Positions 1 through 8,007 of a stretch of DNA of 45,394 nucleotides are shown here, piece after piece. The DNA comes from Rhizobium sp. ASV20 (GTDB taxonomy: Bacteria; Pseudomonadota; Alphaproteobacteria; Rhizobiales; Rhizobiaceae), in the NCBI RefSeq assembly GCF_016429015.1, contig NZ_JAELTU010000047.1:1-45394 (forward strand). The letters run 5' to 3'. Each line of letters opens with the position of its first letter. Within the stretch, counting starts at the first letter, position 1. Made by a program: the position numbers and the translations under genes. The notes under the pieces were generated by a model. The model ran no database searches, was not told the origin of the DNA, and worked only from the letters and a program-made list of their open reading frames with translations.

Positions 1-30
1 TGAGGCCACCTGAGATCGCCAGAAAATCTA

Positions 31-54
31 AAAGGCAGGGTTTCCCCTGCCTTT
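31..54 (-). terminator. Terminator hairpin at end of transposition operon
   Basis: A perfect 10-bp stem (AAAGGCAGGG pairing with CCCTGCCTTT) with a 4-base loop. It lies about 80 bases past the stop of the last gene of the minus-strand tns operon. A-rich sequence on one side and T on the other mean it could work in both directions. Confidence 0.7.
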
Positions 55-132
55 GGTGCTGGCCAGCAGGCCAGAGAAGAGACTACATCTCGCGTCCGAG
101 ATGGGTGCCGATCCGCAGATCAGAACCAAGAT

Positions 133-834
133 TTACCGGGCACCAACGGGGGCGTCAACAGGCCCATCGTCGTTTTTCGGTGCGGTTAGCCGTTCGAGGA
201 TTTCGTCCTCGAGGAACTCGACACGGCGCTCATATTCGTGGACGACTTCCGCCAACGTGGCTGCATGCCTCATACCCACGCGGTTCTCGATAAATGTGCG
301 CAGAGGGACGATGGCACTAGCAACGCCGTCAAGGATCGCCTCGAAGTCCTGCTGCGAAAGTTTAGGCACCCAGTGGCAGCCGTTCCTGTTGTAATCCACG
401 TAGCGTTCGAGCCTGCAGATGTTGGCGGTCATGACATTGTCGCATATCGCCCAGACCGTGCGCCCCTTGTCCGGCCCTGGATTTTCCGAAAGCTGCCGGC
501 AGTATGGCGGGAGTGGACGGTCAAGCTCGATCTCGCTGGGAGGCTCGCTGGTCAGGGGAACGAATATCACGGCACCATCCACTGGCGACATCGAAACCAG
601 AGGACGAAGGATGACCCCCGGATGATATCCGGTGAACTCCGGTTTGCGGGACCCGGGAGCCGCTGCAATCCAGTATACCTCACGAGCGGCAGGCTTTCTC
701 GGAATGGTCACCGCGTTGGAATTCCAAGCTTCGAGTGCTCCTCTAAGCCGTGCCTGGTTCGCTGCGGCCGGACGGGACTGATTTTCTGCAAAAACGGACC
801 GTGCAGGCATGAGAATGGTCTTTCTATGCTTCAT
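133..834 (-). CDS. MazF/PemK-like protein coupled to tniQ
   Basis: 233 residues. The middle resembles the PemK/MazF growth-inhibitor fold: an opening strand EVYWIAAAP (about 52-60), a Pro-Gly turn after a His in place of the usual Arg-Pro (HPGVILRPL, 71-79), the strand IFVPLTSEPP (90-99), and the segment WAICDNVMTANICRLERY (128-145), which matches the family's D-x-x-x-T...R-L block. MazF-family proteins are usually mRNA endonucleases. Here there are N- and C-terminal extensions, the C-terminus looks like a coiled coil (HEYERRVEFLEDEILERL), and no antitoxin gene is adjacent. The start overlaps the tniQ stop as ATGA, so the gene is translated as the fifth cistron of the transposition operon. 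It may be a transposon accessory or addiction factor rather than a free toxin. Fold call moderate, role unknown. Confidence 0.6.
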   Translation of the reverse strand: MKHRKTILMPARSVFAENQSRPAAANQARLRGALEAWNSNAVTIPRKPAAREVYWIAAAPGSRKPEFTGYHPGVILRPLVSMSPVDGAVIFVPLTSEPPSEIELDRPLPPYCRQLSENPGPDKGRTVWAICDNVMTANICRLERYVDYNRNGCHWVPKLSQQDFEAILDGVASAIVPLRTFIENRVGMRHAATLAEVVHEYERRVEFLEDEILERLTAPKNDDGPVDAPVGAR

Positions 835-2327
835 TCGCTAGGCTCCTCGCTATTGAGATCAACAATTGGCTGCTGTGGTCGGGCGGCGGGTCGACCACAA
901 CCGACGGCAACATGAAGCCCGCGGAATCCCGCGCGGCCCGGATCGGCGCGCAGAACGCCGATCTCTCCTTTCAGGATGGCGACCACCACGTCGCCGACAC
1001 GACGGTTTTGGGCGCGACAGTATGCCCGGAACATCCTCGACGCCCCGGACGACGTCGGGGGGATTGCTACAAGGCTCCGAAGAATGTCGTCGACCTGGCG
1101 ATGCAGGAACCTCAGGCCGCGGACTCCGCCGGACATACGTGCGATCGGGCTGAGATAACCGGCCGACACCAGTGGTGCGATTTCCCAACCCCGGATGCCA
1201 AGCAGGTCAGCCGCCTCGTTCCTTGTCAGCAACGCGTCGATTTCCCGCCTGATCTCGGCGACCTGAGAGGAATCGAAGGAGACCCGGCGACGGCCGCGCC
1301 TCTCGCCGTCAACTGTGCCAAGGGCGCTGACGAGGCTGGCGAGACCGCGGCGGTCCACCCCGAGATCGCTTGCCAACGCAGTCAAGCTGACCAAACCGTC
1401 GTCATTGGCATCGAGCACACGACTTCCGGTCAGAACGGCGGCATGCGCCTTGCGGAATACCGTCAACAACATTCGGCGTGTCGCCACGTCAGGAAGGGAG
1501 CGGGCCTGAAGATACGCCCAGCCGAACACGTTCGAATAAGAATCGTCGATTTCGGCGCTCGATAGGTTCTTGGATAGCCAGCTGGAGATCACCGTCACGA
1601 GATGCGCCCGGTCAGCACGCAGGGCGCGATAGCCGACATCCACCGTGCGGGATGTCAGATCGGGGATCGCGTCCAGTTTCTGGTTCGACACGAGGCGGCC
1701 GATGAGGTGGCACAGGTCGACCGCATCCGTCGCGTCGAGCCTGTCGAGCAGCGGCGCTGTCCAGCGCTCTTCATAGCCCATACGCATCAGTAGGTAGGCC
1801 GCCAGCGTCCCACGGCGCAGGGTTTTCGGCATAGGGGCGCATGCCAGACCGTTTCCGCTTTTAGTGACATCGAACCTCGGCCACCACCAGCCGACCGGAC
1901 TGTTGTCGATATCGCGATCGGCGAGCTCGATGTCATGGTAAGGGCAGCGCCGCAGCGCGACGATGTCCCACCAACTCCGGTGATAGGCCTTCTCGGCAAG
2001 GCACGCCGCACACCAGCGCCGCGTCGAAAACGAAAGGTCACGCCGGGCAAAACGCTGGCCTCCGAGCCAATACGATCCGTCCCTTTCCACAGGAGTGGCA
2101 TGCGCCAGATGCCGACGGTGCTCGTCGGTGATGGGCAGACGAGACACGACCTCGAGCATCGCCGACGGCACAATGTTGCGACCATTGACTTCGATCCAGT
2201 TGGAATAGACGCGCATGCTGTCGTGCCCCTCGTCGTCCACGAGGCGGCAGAAGTAACCGTGCGCTCCTTCCACCTTCCCGGGTTCGATGGCCCAGTTACT
2301 GAACGGTGACATCAGGCGGTCATACAT
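831..2327 (-). CDS. tniQ: TniQ/TnsD-family target-selection protein
   Basis: 498 residues from the chosen start. TniQ-family proteins bridge a target DNA site, or another targeting protein, to the TnsC filament. A zinc-finger-like C-x2-C...C-x2-H set is visible (C106, C109, C128, H131) within WCAACLAEKAYHRSWWDI and RRCPYH, which is the usual TniQ signature. A helix-turn-helix-like region follows. The frame is open 22 codons further upstream, but that stretch lies inside tnsC. The ATG at 2327 has GGAGG eight bases upstream and overlaps the tnsC stop by eight bases, so I use it. The length is closer to the DNA-binding TnsD type than to short CRISPR-associated TniQ, suggesting a fixed attachment site, but the site cannot be read from this window. 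Confidence 0.9.
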   Translation of the reverse strand: MYDRLMSPFSNWAIEPGKVEGAHGYFCRLVDDEGHDSMRVYSNWIEVNGRNIVPSAMLEVVSRLPITDEHRRHLAHATPVERDGSYWLGGQRFARRDLSFSTRRWCAACLAEKAYHRSWWDIVALRRCPYHDIELADRDIDNSPVGWWWPRFDVTKSGNGLACAPMPKTLRRGTLAAYLLMRMGYEERWTAPLLDRLDATDAVDLCHLIGRLVSNQKLDAIPDLTSRTVDVGYRALRADRAHLVTVISSWLSKNLSSAEIDDSYSNVFGWAYLQARSLPDVATRRMLLTVFRKAHAAVLTGSRVLDANDDGLVSLTALASDLGVDRRGLASLVSALGTVDGERRGRRRVSFDSSQVAEIRREIDALLTRNEAADLLGIRGWEIAPLVSAGYLSPIARMSGGVRGLRFLHRQVDDILRSLVAIPPTSSGASRMFRAYCRAQNRRVGDVVVAILKGEIGVLRADPGRAGFRGLHVAVGCGRPAARPQQPIVDLNSEEPSE

Positions 2328-3276
2328 GGCGCGCGCCTCCGCGGCCGAACGGCACGTAGTCGGCGTCCAGCGAGAGACGCTCGGCGGCGGCACGACGCAA
2401 GTGCTGGAGAGTGATGCGCGGACTGTCGTCGTTGATGGCGAAGAAGGCCGCAGCAGTGATGACGTTCATCGGCCAGCCGATGGTGCCGCGGCAGATATGG
2501 AAGAAATCGGCGACGTAGTCGTTCTCGCCGAGACCTGAAAGCTCGCGGAACGGCAGGAGGCGGTCGACGCCATGGAGGAAGTACTGGAGGCGTTCGCGGT
2601 CCTCCACGCTGTTCTGGTTGTACTTGCGCATGCGGAAGCGAGGGAGACCACCGCGCCCTTCAATTTCCGGCATTTCCGACATGGCGGTTTCGATGGCGGG
2701 ATGTCCTGCCAACAGGACGTTGCAGAAGCGCCGGTCGGCGACGTACTTCACGAGGGACATGGCGACGGTCCGGCGCTGACCGGAGTCGTTGAGGATCGTA
2801 TGTGCGTCGTCGATAATGAGAAGCCTCACACCCATTTTCATGAGCCTCGTCGTCGCCATTTTGTTGATTCTGGCCGCAGAGAGGTTTGGGATCGCGGCGG
2901 CGGCGGTCGCATCGTAGATTTCCCGGCCGAGCGACATCGAATTCCAATCACGGCGGGCCTCCACGTAAAGCACCGGATACTGGTAGCCCGTTTCTGCCTG
3001 GACCGGAGGGTGCTTGCTGGCGAAGTACTGCAGAACGAAAGACTTGCCGCTGCGGTAGTCGCCGAGAAGCGTTCCAACCTGGCCGACATCGGGGGTGCCA
3101 CCCTCGACAGGCATATGGAAGCGCTTGATGTCCTTGAACCGCGCGAGGAAGTCGTCACTGCGAAAGAGGACGTCGCGCACCATGGCCTGGCGCTCAGCAG
3201 GAGGGCGGGACGCCGCCTCGGCGCGCTGCTCGGGGGTTACCATCGGGGTGACGTTAAACTGCGGAAATACTCTCAT
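2320..3276 (-). CDS. tnsC: TnsC/TniB AAA+ ATPase
   Basis: 318 residues, third gene of the transposition operon. It is the AAA+ regulator that forms ATP-dependent filaments on target DNA and connects TniQ to the TnsB transposase. Visible motifs are Walker A GDYRSGKS (72-79) and Walker B LLIIDDAH (152-159), followed by a sensor-like region near LLAGHPAIE. The start codon overlaps the tnsB stop as ATGA and the end overlaps tniQ, indicating translational coupling. The length is that of TniB or short TnsC proteins rather than the longer E. coli Tn7 TnsC. Confidence 0.93.
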   Translation of the reverse strand: MRVFPQFNVTPMVTPEQRAEAASRPPAERQAMVRDVLFRSDDFLARFKDIKRFHMPVEGGTPDVGQVGTLLGDYRSGKSFVLQYFASKHPPVQAETGYQYPVLYVEARRDWNSMSLGREIYDATAAAAIPNLSAARINKMATTRLMKMGVRLLIIDDAHTILNDSGQRRTVAMSLVKYVADRRFCNVLLAGHPAIETAMSEMPEIEGRGGLPRFRMRKYNQNSVEDRERLQYFLHGVDRLLPFRELSGLGENDYVADFFHICRGTIGWPMNVITAAAFFAINDDSPRITLQHLRRAAAERLSLDADYVPFGRGGARHV

Positions 3277-5666
3277 TCGTCTTCTCCTTCGCTGTGGAAC
3301 TTGCTGAAGAGGTCTGCCGCGGACGCGCGAGCCTCGGTTTCGGTGCGGCCGTCGAGCGGCGGCGGCGCGACCTGCGTGCGCCGGGAACGAGGTTCGATGT
3401 CTGCGTCATGTCCAGCAAACGGATCGCTGGAGATCGGCACGACATGACTGTCATCGGGGGTCTCGGGGCCAGGCGTAAAGATTTCCGCAGGCGTGTTGCC
3501 GCGCCGGGACTCGGCGTCGATGCGGGACTTATCCGCCGGAGCTGGTTCGAACGGCTCATCGACGCGCATGCGCTCCGAGCTTGCCGCCGCACTGTGGACG
3601 GGATCGACGATGCGGCTGCGGGCGAACTTGCGCTTGAGACCCGCGAAGAAGCGTTCGAAGTTATGCTTGACGCGCATCTTCTCTCGGCGCTTGTTGAGTT
3701 CCTTGATTTCGTCAGTCATCGTGTCGCGAAGAGCGAGGAGGTTCGTCACTGACGCCGCGTCCTCGTTCATCCGCTCGCGGTAGACCTTCTGGATGGCGCG
3801 GTGGCGGGCGAGCGTCATGCCCGTGGCGTAGGCGGCATCCGAGCCGCAGATCGGCACCTCGATGAAGGTCGGCGGATTGACGTGGTGATTGACCATCCAG
3901 ATGCGCGCAAGGTCATTCGGATCGCGGACGCATTTGTACTTCGTGGTCTCCGAACGATCTGCGGCCGCGCGGTACTTCGGGTCGGCCATGAGGACGGCCA
4001 GCCCCGGATCGGCGTAGCGCAGGCTATCCCACAGGATGCCGTCGTTTTGGATCGTCCTGTAGGTGAAGTCGCCAGCGAGCCGCGCGAAAACAAGCGGATC
4101 GACAGGGCGACGGGGTGGTGCCTGCTTGATCGTCGCGGCCCACTTGTCGTTCGGGATCGCCTTCATCGATCGGAGGACGCCGATGCCCTTGACGGGCCGC
4201 GTGTGGTATTTCGTGGCGAAATAGGTCAGGAGCCATGCGTTCAGCTCCGGCAACGTGAGGACAGGCAGGCCCGCCATTCTGGCGTCGTCGTAGAGCTTCT
4301 GCCGCTGGGGGTTGGAGAAGGTCGACCCTGGCGCGATGTGGAGGACGTCCTGGTTGATAACCCTGAACGTGCGTTCGATGCCACCTTTCTCCCATCCGTG
4401 GGAGCCGCGATATTCCACGATCTGGAAGCCGAGCTGGGCGGCGGCCGAACGCATATTGTTCGACAGGTTCTCCATCGCCAGATCGACGCCCACTTTCGCG
4501 GGAAGTCCGTACGGCAGATAGATCAAGCCGGGGAACGCGGACGTGTCCTTGGGATAGATCGCATGCTTCAGGGCGGCGAGAGTGCCGATGTAGCTCGGCC
4601 CTTCAAAGGAGACAGCGAAGCCCACGACAGCGGCCGTGCAACGATCGCGGAAGATGCAGAGCCAGGGGCGATCCCAGAAAACAGGGTAGACATCGTCAAT
4701 GACCATGATGTCGGCCTGCGTCCAATCCACGTCGACGATATCCAGGGCGCTGTCGGGCAGTACCTGACGGATGTAGATGCCGAACTTCTTCTGCGCGGCC
4801 TCTGATCCGTATCTGTTTGCGTGCTTGACGAACTTGTCGACTTTGGCCCAGCGGCGTTGGATCGTGCTGTCGGAGGGACCGCGATAATTTCCGCCGCCGT
4901 CGAAGACCTCGCGGCCAACAGCCTCGTTTTCAGGGAGCGCCGCCCACTTCAGGAACAGCGTCTTCACGTCATCCCAGTCGCCTTCGGTCTCCATACTCAC
5001 CTGGTGGACGGCGTCTTCCAAAAGCTGTTCCGTGAGGGAAGAGAAGCTCAGAAGCTTATTGCCCGCTGACAACCGCGGTGCGAGCGCGACTAGCGCGTCG
5101 TAGCTGTTTGCGTAATAGACGACGAGTTTCTGCCTGAGACGGCTGTAGGACGGCGGCGGATTGTCGCCGACGCGTTCAGCGCGGTCGGCCGCGACCTGCA
5201 GGATCAGTTCCTTGTCCGCTTCGCGACCGCGCTTTTCGGCGGCTTCCGCGATTTCGGTAACGTAGCCCAGCCATTTCTGCGCGCTCTCGAGCTGCCAGTC
5301 CTTCAGCGCGAGGGTCAGGCCGTCGTTCACGATGCCGCCCGACGATTTATACGGCTTGAAGCGACCTTGCTGTTCGAGGGCTACGAGCTGATAGTTCGTG
5401 AGATAGAGCGTGCCCCCGCCGTAGAGGTTGACGAGCGTGACCACCGCGCCGTGATGGTCATCGGCGTCCCAGGAACGAACGGAGTAGTGTCCGACCTTAC
5501 GACGTCCAGGACTGAAGATCATGTACTTCTCGTCCACTGAGATCGAAACGGGCTGGGACAGCGGGGCGGCGAAGTCATGCTTCGGGACCTCCAGTTCGAC
5601 AACGGTCAGGGCGAGCGGTAGGCTTCCGAAATTCAGGAAGTCGCTGGGTTTGCTGTAGATGCTCAT
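3273..5666 (-). CDS. tnsB: TnsB/TniA DDE transposase
   Basis: 797 residues. This is the catalytic transposase that recognises the element ends and joins the 3' ends to target DNA. The retroviral-integrase-type core is clear: D314 in VDVDWT, D395 in KVGVDLAMEN and E431 in KGGIERTF. The last two are separated by exactly 35 residues, giving a complete DD35E triad. The N-terminal third contains helical DNA-binding domains, and the C-terminal portion (about 640-797) is charged and probably disordered, as expected for the TnsC-contacting tail. It starts inside the tnsA stop (ATGA) and overlaps tnsC. All catalytic residues look intact. Confidence 0.95.
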   Translation of the reverse strand: MSIYSKPSDFLNFGSLPLALTVVELEVPKHDFAAPLSQPVSISVDEKYMIFSPGRRKVGHYSVRSWDADDHHGAVVTLVNLYGGGTLYLTNYQLVALEQQGRFKPYKSSGGIVNDGLTLALKDWQLESAQKWLGYVTEIAEAAEKRGREADKELILQVAADRAERVGDNPPPSYSRLRQKLVVYYANSYDALVALAPRLSAGNKLLSFSSLTEQLLEDAVHQVSMETEGDWDDVKTLFLKWAALPENEAVGREVFDGGGNYRGPSDSTIQRRWAKVDKFVKHANRYGSEAAQKKFGIYIRQVLPDSALDIVDVDWTQADIMVIDDVYPVFWDRPWLCIFRDRCTAAVVGFAVSFEGPSYIGTLAALKHAIYPKDTSAFPGLIYLPYGLPAKVGVDLAMENLSNNMRSAAAQLGFQIVEYRGSHGWEKGGIERTFRVINQDVLHIAPGSTFSNPQRQKLYDDARMAGLPVLTLPELNAWLLTYFATKYHTRPVKGIGVLRSMKAIPNDKWAATIKQAPPRRPVDPLVFARLAGDFTYRTIQNDGILWDSLRYADPGLAVLMADPKYRAAADRSETTKYKCVRDPNDLARIWMVNHHVNPPTFIEVPICGSDAAYATGMTLARHRAIQKVYRERMNEDAASVTNLLALRDTMTDEIKELNKRREKMRVKHNFERFFAGLKRKFARSRIVDPVHSAAASSERMRVDEPFEPAPADKSRIDAESRRGNTPAEIFTPGPETPDDSHVVPISSDPFAGHDADIEPRSRRTQVAPPPLDGRTETEARASAADLFSKFHSEGEDE

Positions 5667-6433
5667 CGGGCGATCTCCATCGGACGGTGACGCGGCCAGC
5701 GAACGACAGAGCGCTCGTCGTAATGCCGCGAGAGGTCGATCTCGATCTCACCACGGTGCGCGAGCTGCATGAGGGCGGTGAAGTGGCGGTCAACTTCGTC
5801 GAGCGGCCGCGAGAAAACAGCCTCGCCGTCGCTACCGAGGGCTTGATAGACGGGGGCCGGCAGGTCCACGGCAGCACGGATGACGCCGATCGTCGAAGGA
5901 AGGCTGTTGCGGTAGATGACGTCCCGCACAGCTTCGAGCGCCATCTGATCGTCTACGAAGCTGTGCTCGTACTGACGGCGGAGGTTGGTCATCCTGGGTT
6001 CAATGCGGACCGACAGTTCGGAATGTACGGCGTAGCCACAACCGTGTTCCTCGGCGTAAATTTCCTTGAGGACGCGCACCCTGTCCGCGAAACCGCGGCG
6101 CTCGTCCTGGATGGCGACAGGTACGTATTCGACAACGGTGACGTGGCCGTCATCCTCGAGCACGGCGACATCGGGAGACACCGACCTGACCTTCGAACGG
6201 CCCGAGAGGTCGTACCACACGGAGTATTCGAGCTTCGGCGGATAGACTGCGATCCGGATGACGCGCGGATCGGTTTCCAGATGGATCAAACCATCCATCA
6301 TGAGGGGTAGTCTCGTTCTGACCCAGGATGTCCTCGCCTTGCGGGTGGGGAAGACGCCCGGGAGCGTCGGATGACGGGCGCGATCCTTGATCTGGCGGCC
6401 CGGAACATAAGGTTCGTTGAAGATGTGTTTCAT
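5663..6433 (-). CDS. tnsA: TnsA-like endonuclease homologue, degenerate active site
   Basis: 256 residues, first large gene of the tns operon, with GGAG just upstream of its ATG. In Tn7 the TnsA protein nicks the 5' ends so that the element is cut out cleanly. The alignable block is LETDPRVIRIAVYPP (52-66), the SPDVAVL strand with D88 and the VTVVEYVP strand with E102. The family normally has E-V-K at this last strand. Here it reads E-Y-V, so the catalytic lysine is missing, and the usual ESLLE-type glutamate near residue 36-40 is replaced by RTSWVRT. A winged-helix-like C-terminal half follows. It may be a structural subunit or a divergent nuclease. Confidence 0.78.
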   Translation of the reverse strand: MKHIFNEPYVPGRQIKDRARHPTLPGVFPTRKARTSWVRTRLPLMMDGLIHLETDPRVIRIAVYPPKLEYSVWYDLSGRSKVRSVSPDVAVLEDDGHVTVVEYVPVAIQDERRGFADRVRVLKEIYAEEHGCGYAVHSELSVRIEPRMTNLRRQYEHSFVDDQMALEAVRDVIYRNSLPSTIGVIRAAVDLPAPVYQALGSDGEAVFSRPLDEVDRHFTALMQLAHRGEIEIDLSRHYDERSVVRWPRHRPMEIAR

Positions 6434-6450
6434 GGTGGATCTCCATGGCT

Positions 6451-6480
6451 CCGCCGTTCGCGGGAACGGCGGTTCCCGCG
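6451..6480 (-). promoter_or_regulatory. Two mutually exclusive hairpins in the tnsA leader
   Basis: Bases 6451-6459 pair with 6464-6472 (9 bp). Bases 6459-6466 pair with 6473-6480 (8 bp, CGCGGGAA with TTCCCGCG). The two stems share 6464-6466 and other bases, so only one can form at a time. They lie between the small ORF at 6510-6668 and the tnsA ribosome-binding site, an arrangement like an attenuator. This is a structural observation; the regulatory role is inferred. Confidence 0.4.
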
Positions 6481-6509
6481 GCGGACAGCTTGTTTTCGGG
6501 ATTTGCTGT

Positions 6510-6668
6510 TTAGAGGCCGTGGCGACCCGGACGGTTGGATACCGAGCAGATCAACCTTGCGATCTCCTCGTCCACCGGGATCGGCATCAGGTCAGGAAGC
6601 GCGAGGAAGTCGATATCGTCGGCATCAATGAGGGTTGCGGACGAGAAAGCGTGTTTGGACAGATACAT
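6510..6668 (-). CDS. Small 52-residue protein upstream of tnsA
   Basis: A short open frame reading MYLSKHAFSSATLIDADDI at its start and ending SNRPGRHGL before TAA. AAGGG sits about 11 bases before the ATG. It is acidic in the middle (DADDIDFLALPDL) and has normal-looking codon use for this GC-rich genome. It lies 76 bases upstream of tnsA on the same strand. I do not recognise a family. It could be a small transposon-borne protein or a leader ORF controlling the tns operon through the hairpins between it and tnsA. Confidence 0.5.
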   Translation of the reverse strand: MYLSKHAFSSATLIDADDIDFLALPDLMPIPVDEEIARLICSVSNRPGRHGL

Positions 6669-7045
6669 GGCGCAGTTTTCCCTTGGCCGCTCGCGAAGGC
6701 GGCGGCGTTGTTCAGAACGAAATGGAAGCGAAGCTCCGTCCGGTGCCGACCTAGACGATCCGGAGCAGGGCGTAAGCGGTCAGGCGACGCCGCCTGCCTA
6801 TTCGCCCAAGGTCCGTGAACCTGGTCGTGGTGGACACCGGGGCAATGGCTGCCCCGGCGTCCGACATCCGGCGTGCGGGTAAACACAGGTCGACCTCGAC
6901 CATTAACGCTTCACGCGTCATATGGCAGATAAACCGGTTTTCCGTTTGATTTCCGGGCCGTACCCGACTACATGTACGCCATGGCTTTTCACTCCATACG
7001 TGAGCCATTAGGCTGACGCCTGCTGCTAACAGGTCCAGCCGCTTT

Positions 7046-7077
7046 AAAACGGGTCGCTCTCCAAAGCGGCCCGTTTT
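7046..7077. terminator. Strong bidirectional terminator
   Basis: AAAACGGGTCGC and GCGGCCCGTTTT form a 12-bp stem (one T-G wobble) around an 8-base loop. A-tract and T-tract flank the stem, so it can end transcripts from either side. Confidence 0.7.
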
Positions 7078-7282
7078 CGTTTCCAGCACTTGATCGAGGC
7101 CCTCAATAAGCCGCTCATCCATGCCGTTGACGATCATATAGGATGCAATCCCACGCATAGACAAGTACCCGGAGACACCCCGAGCGGGCATCAGGGCGGG
7201 CATCAAATGGGCCACCTGCAACTCTACCGCGTATGGCGGTTTTGGCGGAAAATTCGGCCTTCCCCGGTCACGATCCGGATGG

Positions 7283-7745
7283 CAAGGAAAATTCAAGAAC
7301 TCGTACAGTCCACTGAATTCCTTGATAAATTCAAGAACTCGCAAGGAAACTCCTTGCCTCGTCCCATTGAGTGTTTCATGCAGCCTCAAACCAAGGATTC
7401 GAGCTTTTAATTCCTTGCATCGATGCACGATAAAAGGGCTCACAGAGGTCGAACTGGATCCTTGCGGAACGATCCGGGCGACCACATCGCGAACCCCATG
7501 ACCTGCGCGGCACGCCGGAGTTTTCGGACTCAGATCAACCGCATCGAGTTTGTTAACAGGTTCCGATTTCGAGGCGCGGGACCATACTGGACTACGACAC
7601 TCGGAATTCCTGCGGGGAGTCGTCTCTAATCCTTGTAAATGGGGTCGAACCATCTCGATTTTCCTTTCTGGACAAAGAATTTGCCGAAATTCCTTGGCCT
7701 TAATATTCAAGAACTCGATGCTTGTTTTTCGACGTTATTTCCTTG
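7283..7745. repeat. Cluster of CCTTG/CAAGG motifs with three exact 13-bp repeats
   Basis: Ten copies of CCTTG or its complement lie within 463 bases (starts at 7283, 7320, 7342, 7352, 7392, 7413, 7460, 7631, 7692, 7741), usually as ATTCCTTG or AATTCCTTG. The 13-mer ATTCAAGAACTCG occurs exactly at 7291-7303, 7329-7341 and 7705-7717. Several motifs are 10 or 11 bases apart, about one helical turn (for example CAAGAACTCG followed directly by CAAGGAAACT at 7332-7351). This looks like a multi-site protein-binding array in non-coding DNA. Its binding protein is not known; TnsB sites at a transposon end are one possibility. Confidence 0.6.
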
Positions 7746-7868
7746 TGGCAGAGCGGCCGAAGTATTACCTCGTAATGACAGCACACTTGGCCAGACTGCA
7801 ACCTATGCCGGTACCGACGCGAATGACGTCGCCGGGCGACGCCTGCCAACGCCTGGCAACGCGCCGGA

Positions 7869-7949
7869 CGACGCCGCAAATTTTTTTCGAGTCTTCCGAT
7901 ATTTTTTTGCGGGGCGTCGCTTTTGGGGTCTTTCGCCCCCCCCCAAAAG
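7869..7949. terminator. Stacked hairpins downstream of the FtsH-like gene
   Basis: First hairpin: CGACGCCGCAAA (7869-7880) with TTTGCGGGGCGTCG (7906-7919), enclosing two T7 runs. Second: CTTTTGGGG (7920-7928) with CCCCAAAAG (7941-7949), a 9-bp stem. Together they probably terminate the minus-strand operon ending at 8008. The large first stem with internal T runs is more elaborate than a normal terminator. Confidence 0.55.
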
Positions 7950-8007
7950 CCGCCCCCTCGCCGGCCAGTTTGCCCAGAACATCCGTCCTTCAACCTTGGA
8001 AATTCGG

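Larger units (their letters stand above)
6669..8007. other. Non-coding stretch between tns operon and FtsH-like gene
   Basis: No convincing protein gene is seen in 1.3 kb. Long frames exist on both strands but have arbitrary composition and no family resemblance. The stretch contains a strong terminator (7046-7077), the CCTTG/CAAGG motif cluster (7283-7745) and stacked hairpins (7869-7949). In Tn7-like elements the end carrying TnsB-binding sites lies just outside tnsA, so one transposon end is expected between about 6670 and 7300. I could not identify a terminal TGT...ACA repeat with confidence. Confidence 0.5.

Noticed and set aside
3801..4805. 334-codon plus-strand frame inside tnsB
   Set aside because: Antisense to the catalytic region of tnsB; an open frame is expected from codon bias.
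6751..7710. 319-codon open frame on the minus strand
   Set aside because: No family resemblance, arbitrary residue composition, it runs through a terminator and the repeat array, and has no supporting ribosome site or neighbour.
7283..7745. Repeat array as a CRISPR array
   Set aside because: The repeats are 5-13 bases, irregularly spaced and in both orientations, with no uniform spacers and no cas genes in the window.
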